Source of the DNA: Strigamia acuminata
Lineage: Eukaryota > Arthropoda > Chilopoda > Geophilomorpha > Linotaeniidae
Direction: 5' to 3'
DNA length: 64,000 nucleotides
NCBI GenBank assembly: GCA_949358305.1
Contig: OX442322.1
Location: 1,984,001-2,048,000, forward strand
Below, piece by piece: positions 1 through 9,595 of this stretch (position 1 is its first letter; the number at the start of each line of letters is the position of its first letter). The translations under genes were made by a program, and so were the position numbers. Below the pieces are notes generated by a model, which had not been told where the DNA came from, made no database searches, and worked only from the letters and a program-made list of their open reading frames with translations.

Positions 1-1
1 G

Positions 2-1279
2 AACCAAGGTAATTCGAATAACCATTCGAATTTTGGTAACCACAGTAGACCGAATCAAGGAGGGTCGAATAATTTCAACCCCAACAATGGTGGCTCAAGT
101 CAAAATAACTCGAGTCAACTAAACAATGGCGGATCGTCAAAAGACAATTCGCGCCCCCCCAGTAGCTTTGGAATGACGGCTGATGACCTCGCATCAATTG
201 CCACAACCATGCACAAATTGATGCAGGCAGGAAAAAGTTCCGCCACTGTCCCTCAAACTAACTGTTTGAAACCACCAGATATCCCTGTATTCTCCGGAAA
301 AGCAGAAGAAAGCGAACGCTTTCTCAATATTGTAAAAAATGTCGCTTTCCTGCGAAACATGTCACTCGATGACATGCTTGTTAAAGGCGTAGCCGGTTAT
401 TTAACCGAGCAAGCGCATGGTTGGTTTCATGAAAGGAGAGAAGATTTCATATCTTGGGAAGTATTTGAACAGGCGTTCAAAGAGCGGTTTGTAGCCACTC
501 GACAAGAGCGGACAAACCAACTAACTAAGTTGAAACAACTAGAAACAGAAAGTCTTTACGACTTTATGCACAAATATTATCAGTTATGGATATTACAAGA
601 CAGTCTTGATGCAAAAGGAGCTGGTTGTCTTTTTATCGGGAGTGTAACTCCTGCTAACGATTTGCTTTTGCATACGCAAGGCATAGCGGATCTGCCTCTG
701 ACAGAGATTTATGCCGTTATAACTAAAAATAAAGGCTTGTACAGTCGTACAGCTAATGGAGCAAGGGAAAATATTTCCAATCCAGTTGTTTTCCCACCTC
801 GGAAAACTGACACACGTCCTCAGTCGAAGACAAATGCTAAATCTTTAACTTTGGATTCACAAGAACAACTTAATATTTGTGATGAAGAGTTACCTGAGGA
901 GTGTGAGGCCGTTTATCTAATAAATGGAGTAGTAGATCAGACCAGACGTGGTCAATTAGTTTGTTACCACTGTAAGAAACCAGGACACATGCGTAGAGAA
1001 TGTCCAGATTTAAAACCACGTGCAAATTTCAACTCTGAAGAGTTGCAAAAACGAAGTACGCCGGATTCCCCGACTGTGGATCCTACTTCTAAACGACCTA
1101 ATAATAGGTGGATAACTCAAGAAGTGTTGGATGCAACACTAGATGCTAAACTTGATGCGAAACTTAATACTTTTGAAAATAAGTTACAGACTTCGCTGAC
1201 TAACTCGTTGGCAGAAATGGTCAAGACTTTGATCAAGCCAGAATCTGCTGATTCAAGTGCGACTAGTTCAAAAAACTAG
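2..1279 (+). CDS. gag: Element A Gag (5' partial)
   Basis: Structural polyprotein of a Ty3/gypsy element; it would assemble the cytoplasmic particle and bind genomic RNA. The frame is already open at base 2, so the true start is off-window; the first in-window ATG, at 173, is not a convincing start. The N-terminal part is Asn/Gly/Ser-rich and low complexity. The middle resembles retrotransposon Gag capsid domains (W, F and LxxLxQ-type positions around residues 85-135 counted from the ATG at 173). A CCHC zinc knuckle follows (C264-x2-C267-x4-H272-x4-C277). The C-terminal segment looks helical and resembles the same region of element B Gag. The stop TAG at 1277-1279 directly follows a slippery heptamer, so pol is probably reached by -1 frameshifting. 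Confidence 0.9.
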   Translation, partial: NQGNSNNHSNFGNHSRPNQGGSNNFNPNNGGSSQNNSSQLNNGGSSKDNSRPPSSFGMTADDLASIATTMHKLMQAGKSSATVPQTNCLKPPDIPVFSGKAEESERFLNIVKNVAFLRNMSLDDMLVKGVAGYLTEQAHGWFHERREDFISWEVFEQAFKERFVATRQERTNQLTKLKQLETESLYDFMHKYYQLWILQDSLDAKGAGCLFIGSVTPANDLLLHTQGIADLPLTEIYAVITKNKGLYSRTANGARENISNPVVFPPRKTDTRPQSKTNAKSLTLDSQEQLNICDEELPEECEAVYLINGVVDQTRRGQLVCYHCKKPGHMRRECPDLKPRANFNSEELQKRSTPDSPTVDPTSKRPNNRWITQEVLDATLDAKLDAKLNTFENKLQTSLTNSLAEMVKTLIKPESADSSATSSKN

Positions 1280-1310
1280 ATCCGGGGGAAGAAGGTTTAT
1301 TCCATCCCCC
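1270..1310 (+). promoter_or_regulatory. Gag-pol -1 ribosomal frameshift signal, element A
   Basis: The heptamer A AAA AAC (1270-1276) is in the gag frame and is followed at once by the gag stop TAG (1277-1279). A -1 slip enters the pol frame, which is open from 1267. A 7-nt spacer precedes a GC stem (GGGGGA at 1284-1289 pairing with TCCCCC at 1305-1310). This is the classic X XXY YYZ plus downstream structure arrangement. Confidence 0.85.
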
Positions 1311-4300
1311 AGAAGTAGCTAATGCTGCATCGGAATCTTTATTTATGGATGTAGACACAACTTGTCTTGAAGTAACCACTAGTCATAGTGGCGGAGTAGA
1401 GGAAAATCTGCAAGAAATGACAGAACAATTAAAAAATCTGACATTGTTTCCCCACAAGTGTTACACGAAGAAATTCTGTAGACTTCGCCGACTCAACAGA
1501 GTCATAGGCGGTAATAATTTGCACAATATTACTTTAGGTAATAATAAAGATGATCCTCGAATGAAGATCACGATTGGTGGGCTCACCTACAATGCGCTCA
1601 TGGATACAGGAGCATCTCAATGTTACATTGGGGAACAACTCTTGTCTGAAACTCAGGCTTTGCCAGAATTTTTGCAAGAGGCCCCCAGAAATATGTTGGT
1701 TAACGCTGTAGGCGTAGCACACAAGCCTGTCGGACAAATAACTTTGTGCGTACAATGGGCTGATGAATTTACACCAATGAATTTCATCGTTTTAGCAAAA
1801 CGAGTTTGTGGCTTGATACTTGGTCACAATTTCATGCGCAGACAGAAAATTAGTCCGCATCCACATTTACAAGAGTTCTCTTGTGCAGATAAACCTAATT
1901 GGTCCGCTCCTTATGAATCGGAAGAGGCCAATTTGGCCCTCGCCCCGTTGAATCGAATTACTTTCGATTATTTGGGACTGTCGTCCACTCTCAACTCAAT
2001 TGAGTTAACAGACACTCCTGTGTTGACTTGGGATGAAAAATTAGTTGAGGAGAGCGACTGCACTCCAGAACAACGACTAGCACTTCGCGAAGTGGTTAAC
2101 TCGATACCGAATGTATTTCGTGATCAAGTTGGGTGCACTAACGTGACCCAACATCGCATTAAGTTCAAAGAAGGGCATTCATTGCCCAAAATGCAGTATA
2201 GAATGTATAACCCGGCCAAGAGAGCCATTATGACCAAACTAGCTGCAGAATTGGAACAAGATGGACTCATTGAAAAGGCCAAAGGGCCCTTCATAAGTCA
2301 TCCCGTCATTGTTGCGAAGCCTGACGGCTCGTATAGGATGTGCATTGACTACCGGTGGCTAAATGCCATCACTGAAGTCGAAGTAATACAAATGCCAAGT
2401 ATTGACCTTTTGTTGCATAATACTGGTCCGGCAAAGTATTTTACGTCTATTGACCTTGTTAAAGGTTACTACCAAGTCGAAATGTGTGAGGAAGATCGTC
2501 CAAAAACGGCGTTTTATACGCCAAACGGCCCTTATCAATTTGTGCGAATGCCATTCGGCCTTTGCAATGCGCCTTGTACTTTCCAACGTCTGATGGAAGG
2601 CATTTTAGGTTCAGCTTTACAAGACTACGCGTTAGTTTATTTGGATGACGTAATTGTGTATTCAGATAATTGGGATGATCATCTCAAACATGTTCGAGAT
2701 GTTTTGGAAAGGCTTAACCAAGCCAACATGACAATAAATAAAGCGAAATCTCGTTTTGGGCGTACAGAATTAAAATTCTTGGGCCACTGGATTAAACCCG
2801 AAGGTCTCTTCGGTGATCCCGATAAAATATCGGCGATCATGAAATTCCCCACCCCCACATGTGCTAAAGACATTCAGCGCTTTCACGGCATGACTAACTT
2901 CTTCAGGAAGTTTGTTCCAAATCACGGAACTATTGCCGCACCATACACACGTATGATGAATGAGAAAACTCCATTTGAATGGGGAGATGAGCAGACAGAA
3001 GCTTTTAATAAAATTAAAGAGCTACTTTGTGGTGACAATTGTCTACACAAACCAGATATGACTTTGCCATTTGTTGTCATGACTGACGCTTCACATGAAG
3101 GCTTAGGAGCTGTCCTTTGCCAAGATGTCGATATATTCGATGAAAAGAAGCAGAAAAACATTTCTGTACCCAGACCTGTAGCTTATGCAAGCAGAGTTTT
3201 ACGTGGAGCAGAGAAACGTTATACAACGCCAGAACTCGAATGTCTCGCAGTTGTGTGGGCTATTGATCGATTTAAACCATATCTCGAATATGGTACATTC
3301 ACTTTAGAGTCAGATGCAGAAGCACTGAAATGGTTGATGCGAACGCCTGAACCATCTGGGAAATTTGGCCGTTGGGCCTTAAGAATCCAATGTGGAAATT
3401 TTAAAATTGTTTTTCGAAAAGGTGCTGCTAACCAAGTTGCAGACGCACTTTCTAGAGCCCCACTAACAGAGGAAGACATTCCTCTTCGTGATCATGTGGA
3501 ACCCGTTGAAATTAAACAATACTGGCCTGAATGGGACGGAAATCCTTCTGTTTCATTAAATCGTGCCCCAGAAAAACGAGAATATTTGGCTAGTGTGCGT
3601 TCCTATTTTTCAGAAAATTCTAAAGAATGTTCTGAAGAAAAGGAGGGGGAGGAAGTACAAGAAACCTTGTACAGTGCATTGACTGAAGTACTTAAAGAAG
3701 TCCCTCCTACAAGGAGAGAAATAATAGATGCTCAGTTACTAGATACTGAATGCAAACGCATTCGGGAATATTTATTAAATGACAAGGTTGTTGGGATACC
3801 ACAATCTGAAATAAAAGAATGGAAAAACAAAGTCAAAAACTATTGTTTAGACAAAAAAGAAGTTGATGGTGATCAAATGATCATCTATTTTAACCCTTCA
3901 TTCGAAGAGGAATTAAACGATTCGGGAAACGGCTTTAAAGCCGTTGTACCCAGTTCACTCGTAAAACGAGTACTCTTCGCTTGTCATGGCCACCCCCTAA
4001 GCGGTCACGCTGGGATGAGTAAGACGCTTGAGAAAACGCGTTTAATATATTTCTGGCCTGGTATGAGTAGAAGTGTCAGGAACTACGTCAAAAGCTGCAC
4101 GCACTGTGCTCAGTACAAACCTATTCAACAGAAAAGGCACGCAGCTCCTTACACACCCCACAACATGACCAATCCTTGGGAATGTATTAACATGGACTTG
4201 ATGGGCCCGAAACCCGCGGGAAGGTCCCAAAACCAGTATATTTTTGTCATTATTGACAATTGTACCAAGTTCGTTGAAATTAAGGCTTTGACAAAAGCCA

Positions 4301-5475
4301 CGAGCGCTAACTGCGTTCAAGAATTAAGATCTGTTACAAACAGATGGGGACACCCCAAAAAGATTGTGAGCGATAACGGAAAACAATTTGTTTCCGATAT
4401 TTACAATGAGTATTGCGAAATGTACAACATTCGCCCGTCCCATACAAGCACGTATCATGCCCAGGCGAACCCGACAGAGCGAGCCAATAGAGATATAAAA
4501 ACCATGCTGGCTTTGTACACAGATGTGCACACACAATGGCCACGATATTTAGACGAATTCGCGTTCGCGATGAGAAATAATGTCTCAGCGGCAACGGGCT
4601 CAAGCCCGATGTTACTGAACACGGGACGAATCGTAACACTACCTTTCGACCCAAGGATTATTAAACATGCCAATCCATTTGACAAAGAAAATCCAGAAAA
4701 ATATGTCAGAGTACTATTGGATGTATTGCGTAGATCGCATCAAGAGATGCATCGCAGAATTCAATTGAATTTTGAACGACATAGGAAAATACATGAACAA
4801 AAGTTCGTAATTACGGAGTTCGAAGTTGGAGATTTAGTTTGGAAACAGACTCACATTCTCTCGTGCGCAGATAAAAATATCTCCGCTGGATTTGCCGAGA
4901 AGAGAGATGGACCGTGGGAAATTACTAAAGTACTTCCAGGCGGAGCGTATAAATTACGCAAATTAGCTGATGGTTCGATTGAAAAATCAGTAAATATTAA
5001 AGCGTTGTATCCTTATACTCCGTCGTACCCGATTGAGACTTGGAAAGTAGGACAAAAGTCCGCCTCTTACTCGCCTCAAGAAAATCCTAAATGGATGGAC
5101 GAGAGTAATCAACTTCCGGATGCTGAAGAAATGGAATTAATTCCTGAAACTTCCTCAGAAATTCCAATGGAATTATCCGACTCAACTTCAGTGCAGATTG
5201 ACAAATCTGCGCCCACAAAGTCTAAACATAGACATAGACAACGCTTAACTGCTATGGAAAAGAAAGCGGCGTTAAAAAGAGGCGAAGTTCCAAAGAAACC
5301 GCCTCGAAAACCCCGCAAACCTCAACCGATAGTTCCACGAACTAGCACTCGTTCACGACGAGAACGAAAACCAAATCCTAAATATGCAGATGAAAATTTC
5401 GTGCGAAACATCACTGCAGTATTTAAAAAACCATACCAACAACGAGGAAAAGCCTCAAAGTTCTGTTGGAATTGA
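1276..5475 (+). CDS. pol: Element A Pol (protease, RT, RNase H, integrase)
   Basis: Enzymatic polyprotein of a Ty3/gypsy element, probably made as a Gag-Pol fusion by -1 frameshift; the first ATG in frame is at 1345. Residues counted from 1345: aspartic protease DTGA with D87; reverse transcriptase YLDD at 432-435; RNase H TDAS with D581 and a DALSR motif near the end of that domain; integrase HHCC finger (histidines near 881 and 888, cysteines 918 and 921); integrase catalytic D951, D1010 and E1045. The C-terminal tail is basic and Pro-rich, without a recognisable chromodomain. The frame is uninterrupted at 1376 residues, so all catalytic domains appear intact. Domain order PR-RT-RH-INT is Ty3/gypsy, not copia. 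Confidence 0.95.
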   Translation, partial: LDPGEEGLFHPPEVANAASESLFMDVDTTCLEVTTSHSGGVEENLQEMTEQLKNLTLFPHKCYTKKFCRLRRLNRVIGGNNLHNITLGNNKDDPRMKITIGGLTYNALMDTGASQCYIGEQLLSETQALPEFLQEAPRNMLVNAVGVAHKPVGQITLCVQWADEFTPMNFIVLAKRVCGLILGHNFMRRQKISPHPHLQEFSCADKPNWSAPYESEEANLALAPLNRITFDYLGLSSTLNSIELTDTPVLTWDEKLVEESDCTPEQRLALREVVNSIPNVFRDQVGCTNVTQHRIKFKEGHSLPKMQYRMYNPAKRAIMTKLAAELEQDGLIEKAKGPFISHPVIVAKPDGSYRMCIDYRWLNAITEVEVIQMPSIDLLLHNTGPAKYFTSIDLVKGYYQVEMCEEDRPKTAFYTPNGPYQFVRMPFGLCNAPCTFQRLMEGILGSALQDYALVYLDDVIVYSDNWDDHLKHVRDVLERLNQANMTINKAKSRFGRTELKFLGHWIKPEGLFGDPDKISAIMKFPTPTCAKDIQRFHGMTNFFRKFVPNHGTIAAPYTRMMNEKTPFEWGDEQTEAFNKIKELLCGDNCLHKPDMTLPFVVMTDASHEGLGAVLCQDVDIFDEKKQKNISVPRPVAYASRVLRGAEKRYTTPELECLAVVWAIDRFKPYLEYGTFTLESDAEALKWLMRTPEPSGKFGRWALRIQCGNFKIVFRKGAANQVADALSRAPLTEEDIPLRDHVEPVEIKQYWPEWDGNPSVSLNRAPEKREYLASVRSYFSENSKECSEEKEGEEVQETLYSALTEVLKEVPPTRREIIDAQLLDTECKRIREYLLNDKVVGIPQSEIKEWKNKVKNYCLDKKEVDGDQMIIYFNPSFEEELNDSGNGFKAVVPSSLVKRVLFACHGHPLSGHAGMSKTLEKTRLIYFWPGMSRSVRNYVKSCTHCAQYKPIQQKRHAAPYTPHNMTNPWECINMDLMGPKPAGRSQNQYIFVIIDNCTKFVEIKALTKATSANCVQELRSVTNRWGHPKKIVSDNGKQFVSDIYNEYCEMYNIRPSHTSTYHAQANPTERANRDIKTMLALYTDVHTQWPRYLDEFAFAMRNNVSAATGSSPMLLNTGRIVTLPFDPRIIKHANPFDKENPEKYVRVLLDVLRRSHQEMHRRIQLNFERHRKIHEQKFVITEFEVGDLVWKQTHILSCADKNISAGFAEKRDGPWEITKVLPGGAYKLRKLADGSIEKSVNIKALYPYTPSYPIETWKVGQKSASYSPQENPKWMDESNQLPDAEEMELIPETSSEIPMELSDSTSVQIDKSAPTKSKHRHRQRLTAMEKKAALKRGEVPKKPPRKPRKPQPIVPRTSTRSRRERKPNPKYADENFVRNITAVFKKPYQQRGKASKFCWN
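3634..3655 (+). other. Candidate central polypurine tract in element A pol
   Basis: An uninterrupted 22-nt purine run lies between the RNase H and integrase coding parts. Element B has a similar run at the equivalent place (complement of 23081-23098), and element X keeps this short pol piece although it lost nearly all the rest of pol. A role as a second plus-strand priming site is inference. Confidence 0.45.
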
Positions 5476-6523
5476 TAAGTTTTATTCAAAACTTGGAGAC
5501 TGTAATTATTTACATGTCTGACAGGTGTAGTGATTCATAATCTCAACACCGGGGGACAAGATATTACGATATTTATCGAAATTTATATTAAAATATGAAT
5601 TTGTTGCGATGAATTAAATATTCGATAGAATATTTTAATTTTTGGTTGTATTTACATGTATTTTAACTAAAATACAGAGAATTACTTTGAAAAGTGATGT
5701 TCTCGCCTCTTCACGAGGATACGAGATTTACGAGGTGTGATTAAACCTCGAACCCGATAATTAATAGGGAATAAAAGTCCCAGGGTTCATTGCACAAAAA
5801 ACACTTCGTTAAACACGTGGATACCAGTGACTTCGTCCCTTCGTCTCCTCTTCACTTTTTCGACTTGAGAATTTCGACGCTAATTCATTTAGCCAACTGC
5901 AAACACGAAACTTCCAACAGTAAGTAGTTTCGTTATTTTTCTTTGACCAAAGAATTGAAAATTGTTCGCAACAATTGATAAATTATCGGCGTCCCGATAA
6001 AAGTTAAAAAATTCACGTGTATTATACACGTGAATCGGCATTAAATCACTCTGGAAGTTTATCTATTCAGTCGAATAGTTGAGTTAAATATTAATAATGA
6101 ATTATTAAAATTTAAGTATGTAGGCACTAATTATTTAAATCAAGTCGCGGTCGAGGCTTGCATAAATTATTTGGCGATGAATTTTCGATGTAAGATATTT
6201 ATTAGACTAAGTATTAATTAATTAATGCGAAAAGTTATCTTTGATACTCGGAAGATGGATTAAATAGTTTACAAAACTAAGGGGATTTTTTCTTTTGAAA
6301 AATCAACAAGTTGCGATTTTCAATGAAAATCGCTGTCAGGCGAGTCCATTCTCGTGTCATAAACACAAGGGGAATGTGACTCATTAGTGTCACGTGTTAA
6401 GGGTTATAAATAACTCGAGTTGTGTATTTTCGTTGCCAACAATACGTTTTAATTCTTTGGACTCAAGGAATGATTATTTAGAATGGAATTATTTTTAATA
6501 AAATAATTTATTTGCGTCTACAG
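5476..6523 (+). other. Noncoding spacer between pol and ORF3, element A
   Basis: An AT-rich, about 1 kb stretch with no convincing coding frame. It holds a CACCGGGGGA motif at 5547-5556 identical to the start of the element's own 3' polypurine tract, and a splice-acceptor-like end just before ORF3. Parts of it (the segments near 5525 and 6140) match the internal region of element X near 12900 and 13155, where pol and ORF3 are missing. Confidence 0.7.
6507..6523 (+). promoter_or_regulatory. Candidate 3' splice acceptor before ORF3
   Basis: A T-rich tract ends in CTACAG at 6518-6523, and the next three bases are the ORF3 ATG. An AG placed exactly before a downstream start is what a spliced subgenomic mRNA would use. 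The matching donor candidate is GTAAGT at 10383-10388 in the LTR. Confidence 0.5.
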
Positions 6524-8044
6524 ATGGGAAGTGGTAAACACCGCTCAAAACGGAGTCATCGACGACACCGTCATGAAAGCTCGTCCAGCTCGTCCACCTC
6601 GTCTAGTGACGAGCAACGCCGTTCAGCGGAACGCGCTTACATGAGGGCCCAACCGATACCGACGGCGCCCGCCTCGATGTACGCCCTGACGCCGCTGCAA
6701 CTCGCAACGCTTAATTGGCTAAGCGTCCATCCGGACGGACTTCCGCTCGACTTAAATGCGATGATGCAGGCCCCATCCACTTCTGCGCAGCCAACTATTT
6801 ATGAGTCGGCGCAATTGGCCCCGATGGCCCAAGTGGCGTATCCACCCGCGAACGTTATCAACGTCCCGTTGGCCCCGCATTCGCCAGAATTTCGGCCGCC
6901 AACTGCAAGCGTAGCGCCCACCGTCGCCAACACGTCGAATGCGGCTGCACCGACTGTGACGGGACAATCAGCGTCTGTTACGCATCTTCCTGCTGGTGCT
7001 GAGTCGTCTGCATCAGAATACGGATGGAATGAGCCGCCGCCGGGCGCTTTGCGTTATTCGGAGCCTGTTTCTCGCAACCGCGAGTACCGAGCGGCCAATA
7101 AGGCACGAAAAAAAGACGAGAAGGCCCGCCTGCGCAAGGAGCAGTGCGAACGAGACATGGCAGCCGGAATACCTCACGATAACATCGTGACGGACCAGGC
7201 AACTGAGACGATCTGCCCCTTTTGCGTCGGTTGTGGGTGGTGCTGCGGTGCATCCGCAGGTTCCTCATTAATGAGATGTCCCAACTGTCGAGGAAGGAAA
7301 ACGCGACCGCGTTCGGAGCCGTGGCGCAAGGAGGTTCAGCCCCACGTGGTGAAAGGCATTAAGCCTAACGAGAAGCGATGTTGGGCTCACTGCCCAAAGT
7401 GCCGACTTTTCCTGAATAGTCGCGGCGAAGCGGTTTACATCGACTCGCGCTTCCTCACCTGGGCCCGCGCTGAAGCCAACGCCGGCGTAAGAGTCGAACT
7501 CCTTCGACAGTCGCCGCCGCCGTCTGAAGACTCCGAAGTTTCAACTGAAACTGTCCAGGCCGTCGAGAGCGCCGGAAGCGAGGTGCAGGAAGAATTCGTT
7601 CGACCAAGAGCGATGTCGCGTGGGCGAGGCTGTCTTACGCTCGACCGAGCGAGGGAAATTGCCAAGGTTCAACGAACCAATATCTTGGCACGAGGGCGAG
7701 CTCGTAAGCTGCAACAGGCTGTTGAAACGTCGTCTAAACCAGTGGAGGATCCTCCAGCGGCCGTAACCGACGTGTCCAGCGCCCCTCCAGCGTCTAAGTC
7801 TGAGACTTCGGACGACGCACAGTTCGAGGACGCCGAGGAGTTGCTTTCCGTCGTCGATTTCGTGGCGGAATTGCTCGAGGATCTACCGTTCCCACCTCCG
7901 AGCCCAGAGGAGATTGAAGCTCCGGAGGAAGCTGTGTTTTCCGCCGTCTCGACAGAGGCGACTGAAGAGTCGGATTTTCTGACTTCTGCTGAAGTCGAGA
8001 AGAAGGAAGAGAAAGTTTCGACTGACGTCGAAAAAGAGGATTAA
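6524..8044 (+). CDS. Element A ORF3, six-cysteine protein in the env position
   Basis: I do not recognise a named family. The 506-residue protein starts at the ATG directly after a splice-acceptor-like CAG. The N-terminus is basic and then Ser-rich, followed by a Pro/Ala-rich region with a short motif near LNWLSVHPDGLP that has a counterpart in element B. The core has six cysteines at C231, C234, C252, C255, C290 and C293, a GIPHDN motif about 15 residues before the first cysteine and a PW...VVKG segment between clusters. Spacing is identical in B ORF3 (complement of 19097-20707). The first four cysteines recall zinc ribbons or DnaJ-type cysteine clusters, so zinc binding is likely but unproven. 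The C-terminal third is acidic. There is no signal peptide or membrane segment, so it is not an envelope protein. Base composition is more GC-rich than its spacers. Confidence 0.8.
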   Translation: MGSGKHRSKRSHRRHRHESSSSSSTSSSDEQRRSAERAYMRAQPIPTAPASMYALTPLQLATLNWLSVHPDGLPLDLNAMMQAPSTSAQPTIYESAQLAPMAQVAYPPANVINVPLAPHSPEFRPPTASVAPTVANTSNAAAPTVTGQSASVTHLPAGAESSASEYGWNEPPPGALRYSEPVSRNREYRAANKARKKDEKARLRKEQCERDMAAGIPHDNIVTDQATETICPFCVGCGWCCGASAGSSLMRCPNCRGRKTRPRSEPWRKEVQPHVVKGIKPNEKRCWAHCPKCRLFLNSRGEAVYIDSRFLTWARAEANAGVRVELLRQSPPPSEDSEVSTETVQAVESAGSEVQEEFVRPRAMSRGRGCLTLDRAREIAKVQRTNILARGRARKLQQAVETSSKPVEDPPAAVTDVSSAPPASKSETSDDAQFEDAEELLSVVDFVAELLEDLPFPPPSPEEIEAPEEAVFSAVSTEATEESDFLTSAEVEKKEEKVSTDVEKED

Positions 8045-8776
8045 AAGGGACAAAATTAACATTCGTTATTTTTTCTGAGTGGAAATATTTTTTGACTAAA
8101 AAATATTCCAAGTGTTTGTTATGTTTTTGCAATTACGAAATATTCTCATGAGTGTTGTGTTTGTTTGGTTTCAAAATCTTGAACTAATTATTTAAATATT
8201 TGTAAGAATATAGTTTGATTTAAAATTGGATTCAATTTAATTTGTGTTTCCGAATTCAATTTGGTTGTTATTTTGAAATAATCATATTAATATATGTTTG
8301 TTTGATTTATCTGCAAATTTCATAATTCTTTGTGGAAATTTTGTGTTTATTTTGCTTTGATCGAAGTATTAAAAGAATTTCAAGTTGAAATTCGATAATT
8401 TTTATGACAGTCGTAATAAAAATTAGTAGTTTAGATTTTCGATAAATAAAATTTTGCATAAGTTTATTTTTATTGATTATCTTGTTGATTAATAAGCTGT
8501 GAAGAAGTTTATTTGACGGAGAAAATAAAATTTCTATCGAAATTAGTTTTCTCGAACATGTATCCATGTTCGGACGAGTTCATTTCCGTCGCTTAGCAAC
8601 CAGGAGTTGCGCAGTGCAGAGGAGCCGATTAGTCTAATCGGGTGACGAAGTTTCTGAAAGAAATAACGTGATTAAGTTTAATAAAATACTTACCAAGTGG
8701 ATTAATTCGATAGAATTAGGTGAACATTCTTATCCATTAAGAATGACAATCAAGAGTTAGTAAACTCTATGCTTGT
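8045..8776 (+). other. 3' noncoding region of element A
   Basis: An AT-rich stretch between ORF3 and the polypurine tract with no credible gene. It includes a near-palindrome GTCGCTTAGCAAC at 8588-8600 that recurs in X. Its last 200 bases resemble X at 13350-13570, which shows that X derives from this lineage. Confidence 0.65.
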
Positions 8777-8788
8777 CACCGGGGGATG
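8777..8788 (+). other. 3' polypurine tract, element A
   Basis: CACCGGGGGATG lies immediately before the LTR start TGTGATGATT. The GGGGGATG core is shared with X (13570-13581, 33907-33918) and with B (complement of 18734-18743), as expected of the plus-strand primer site. Confidence 0.85.
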
Positions 8789-9141
8789 TGTGATGATTAC
8801 AAATCGATAGTTATCAATGTTCACCATAGATGGCGCTGTTTAACCAACGCGCGTATTTCAAACTCGGTTAAAACTAAAAAGTGTGATAAATAATTATTTA
8901 AGACACGATGAATAAAATATAACTATTTTATTCAATGAATTAAGTATTAATTACTTGATGATGTTGATTCCATCGAATCAATATCCACATTACTTACCTG
9001 TCAAAGGGAACCAATTGGACCCTTCCGGACCCCAACTGGGCCCATCTGGACATAGTCATATATTAGGTCCGGACTAGTGACCCAAGAATCCGCCGATTCG
9101 TACGCTGATTGGCTGTCGCCAATCTAGTAGTTCTACAGAAC

Positions 9142-9149
9142 TATATAAG
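9142..9149 (+). promoter_or_regulatory. TATA box in element A LTR
   Basis: TATATAAG lies 353 bp from the LTR start. X has the same motif at the same offset (13935, 34272), and B has TATAAAA at about 360 bp. This would place transcription start near 9170 and leave an R-U5 region of more than 1.3 kb. Confidence 0.7.
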
Positions 9150-9428
9150 CTCCAGTTTCTCACTCTCCCAGGCTCTTGGCTTGATAACTGAACTTGTATA
9201 TTGTCTGTAGTTGAATTGTTATCGTTTGATTTCATTATTCTCTATCGACACATCAGGCCACCTCAGCTCTCCACAGTTAGTATTCATTACTATTTTGTTA
9301 TTGCTGTTGTAGGGCTATTTCGGGAAGGCTAACTCCGGTAATAGACATGCATTCGCATGAAATGGCCCCGTAACGTTAGCCAGCTGTTCTACGGGACAGT
9401 AGGACTTCGTACGGTGGCTTAATATAAC

Positions 9429-9447
9429 GGTCGTATACAGTACGACC
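9429..9447 (+). other. Conserved hairpin in the A/X LTRs
   Basis: GGTCGTA and TACGACC form a perfect 7-bp stem with a 5-nt loop. The same hairpin is present at 14179-14197 and 34516-34534 in X. It lies downstream of the TATA box, so it should be in the transcript. Confidence 0.6.
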
Positions 9448-9595
9448 TTGCTAAATGAAAGTAGGTCCCTCAGCTAACTGGCCACAGTCCGCTGCAGGAT
9501 GGTTGTTGTAAACAGCCCGCGCAGGTTCCCGTCTTTCTACGATTGGTCCTTCCGCTCGTTAAAAGTCGGTAAAGGCCTAATACACAGGTAACACG

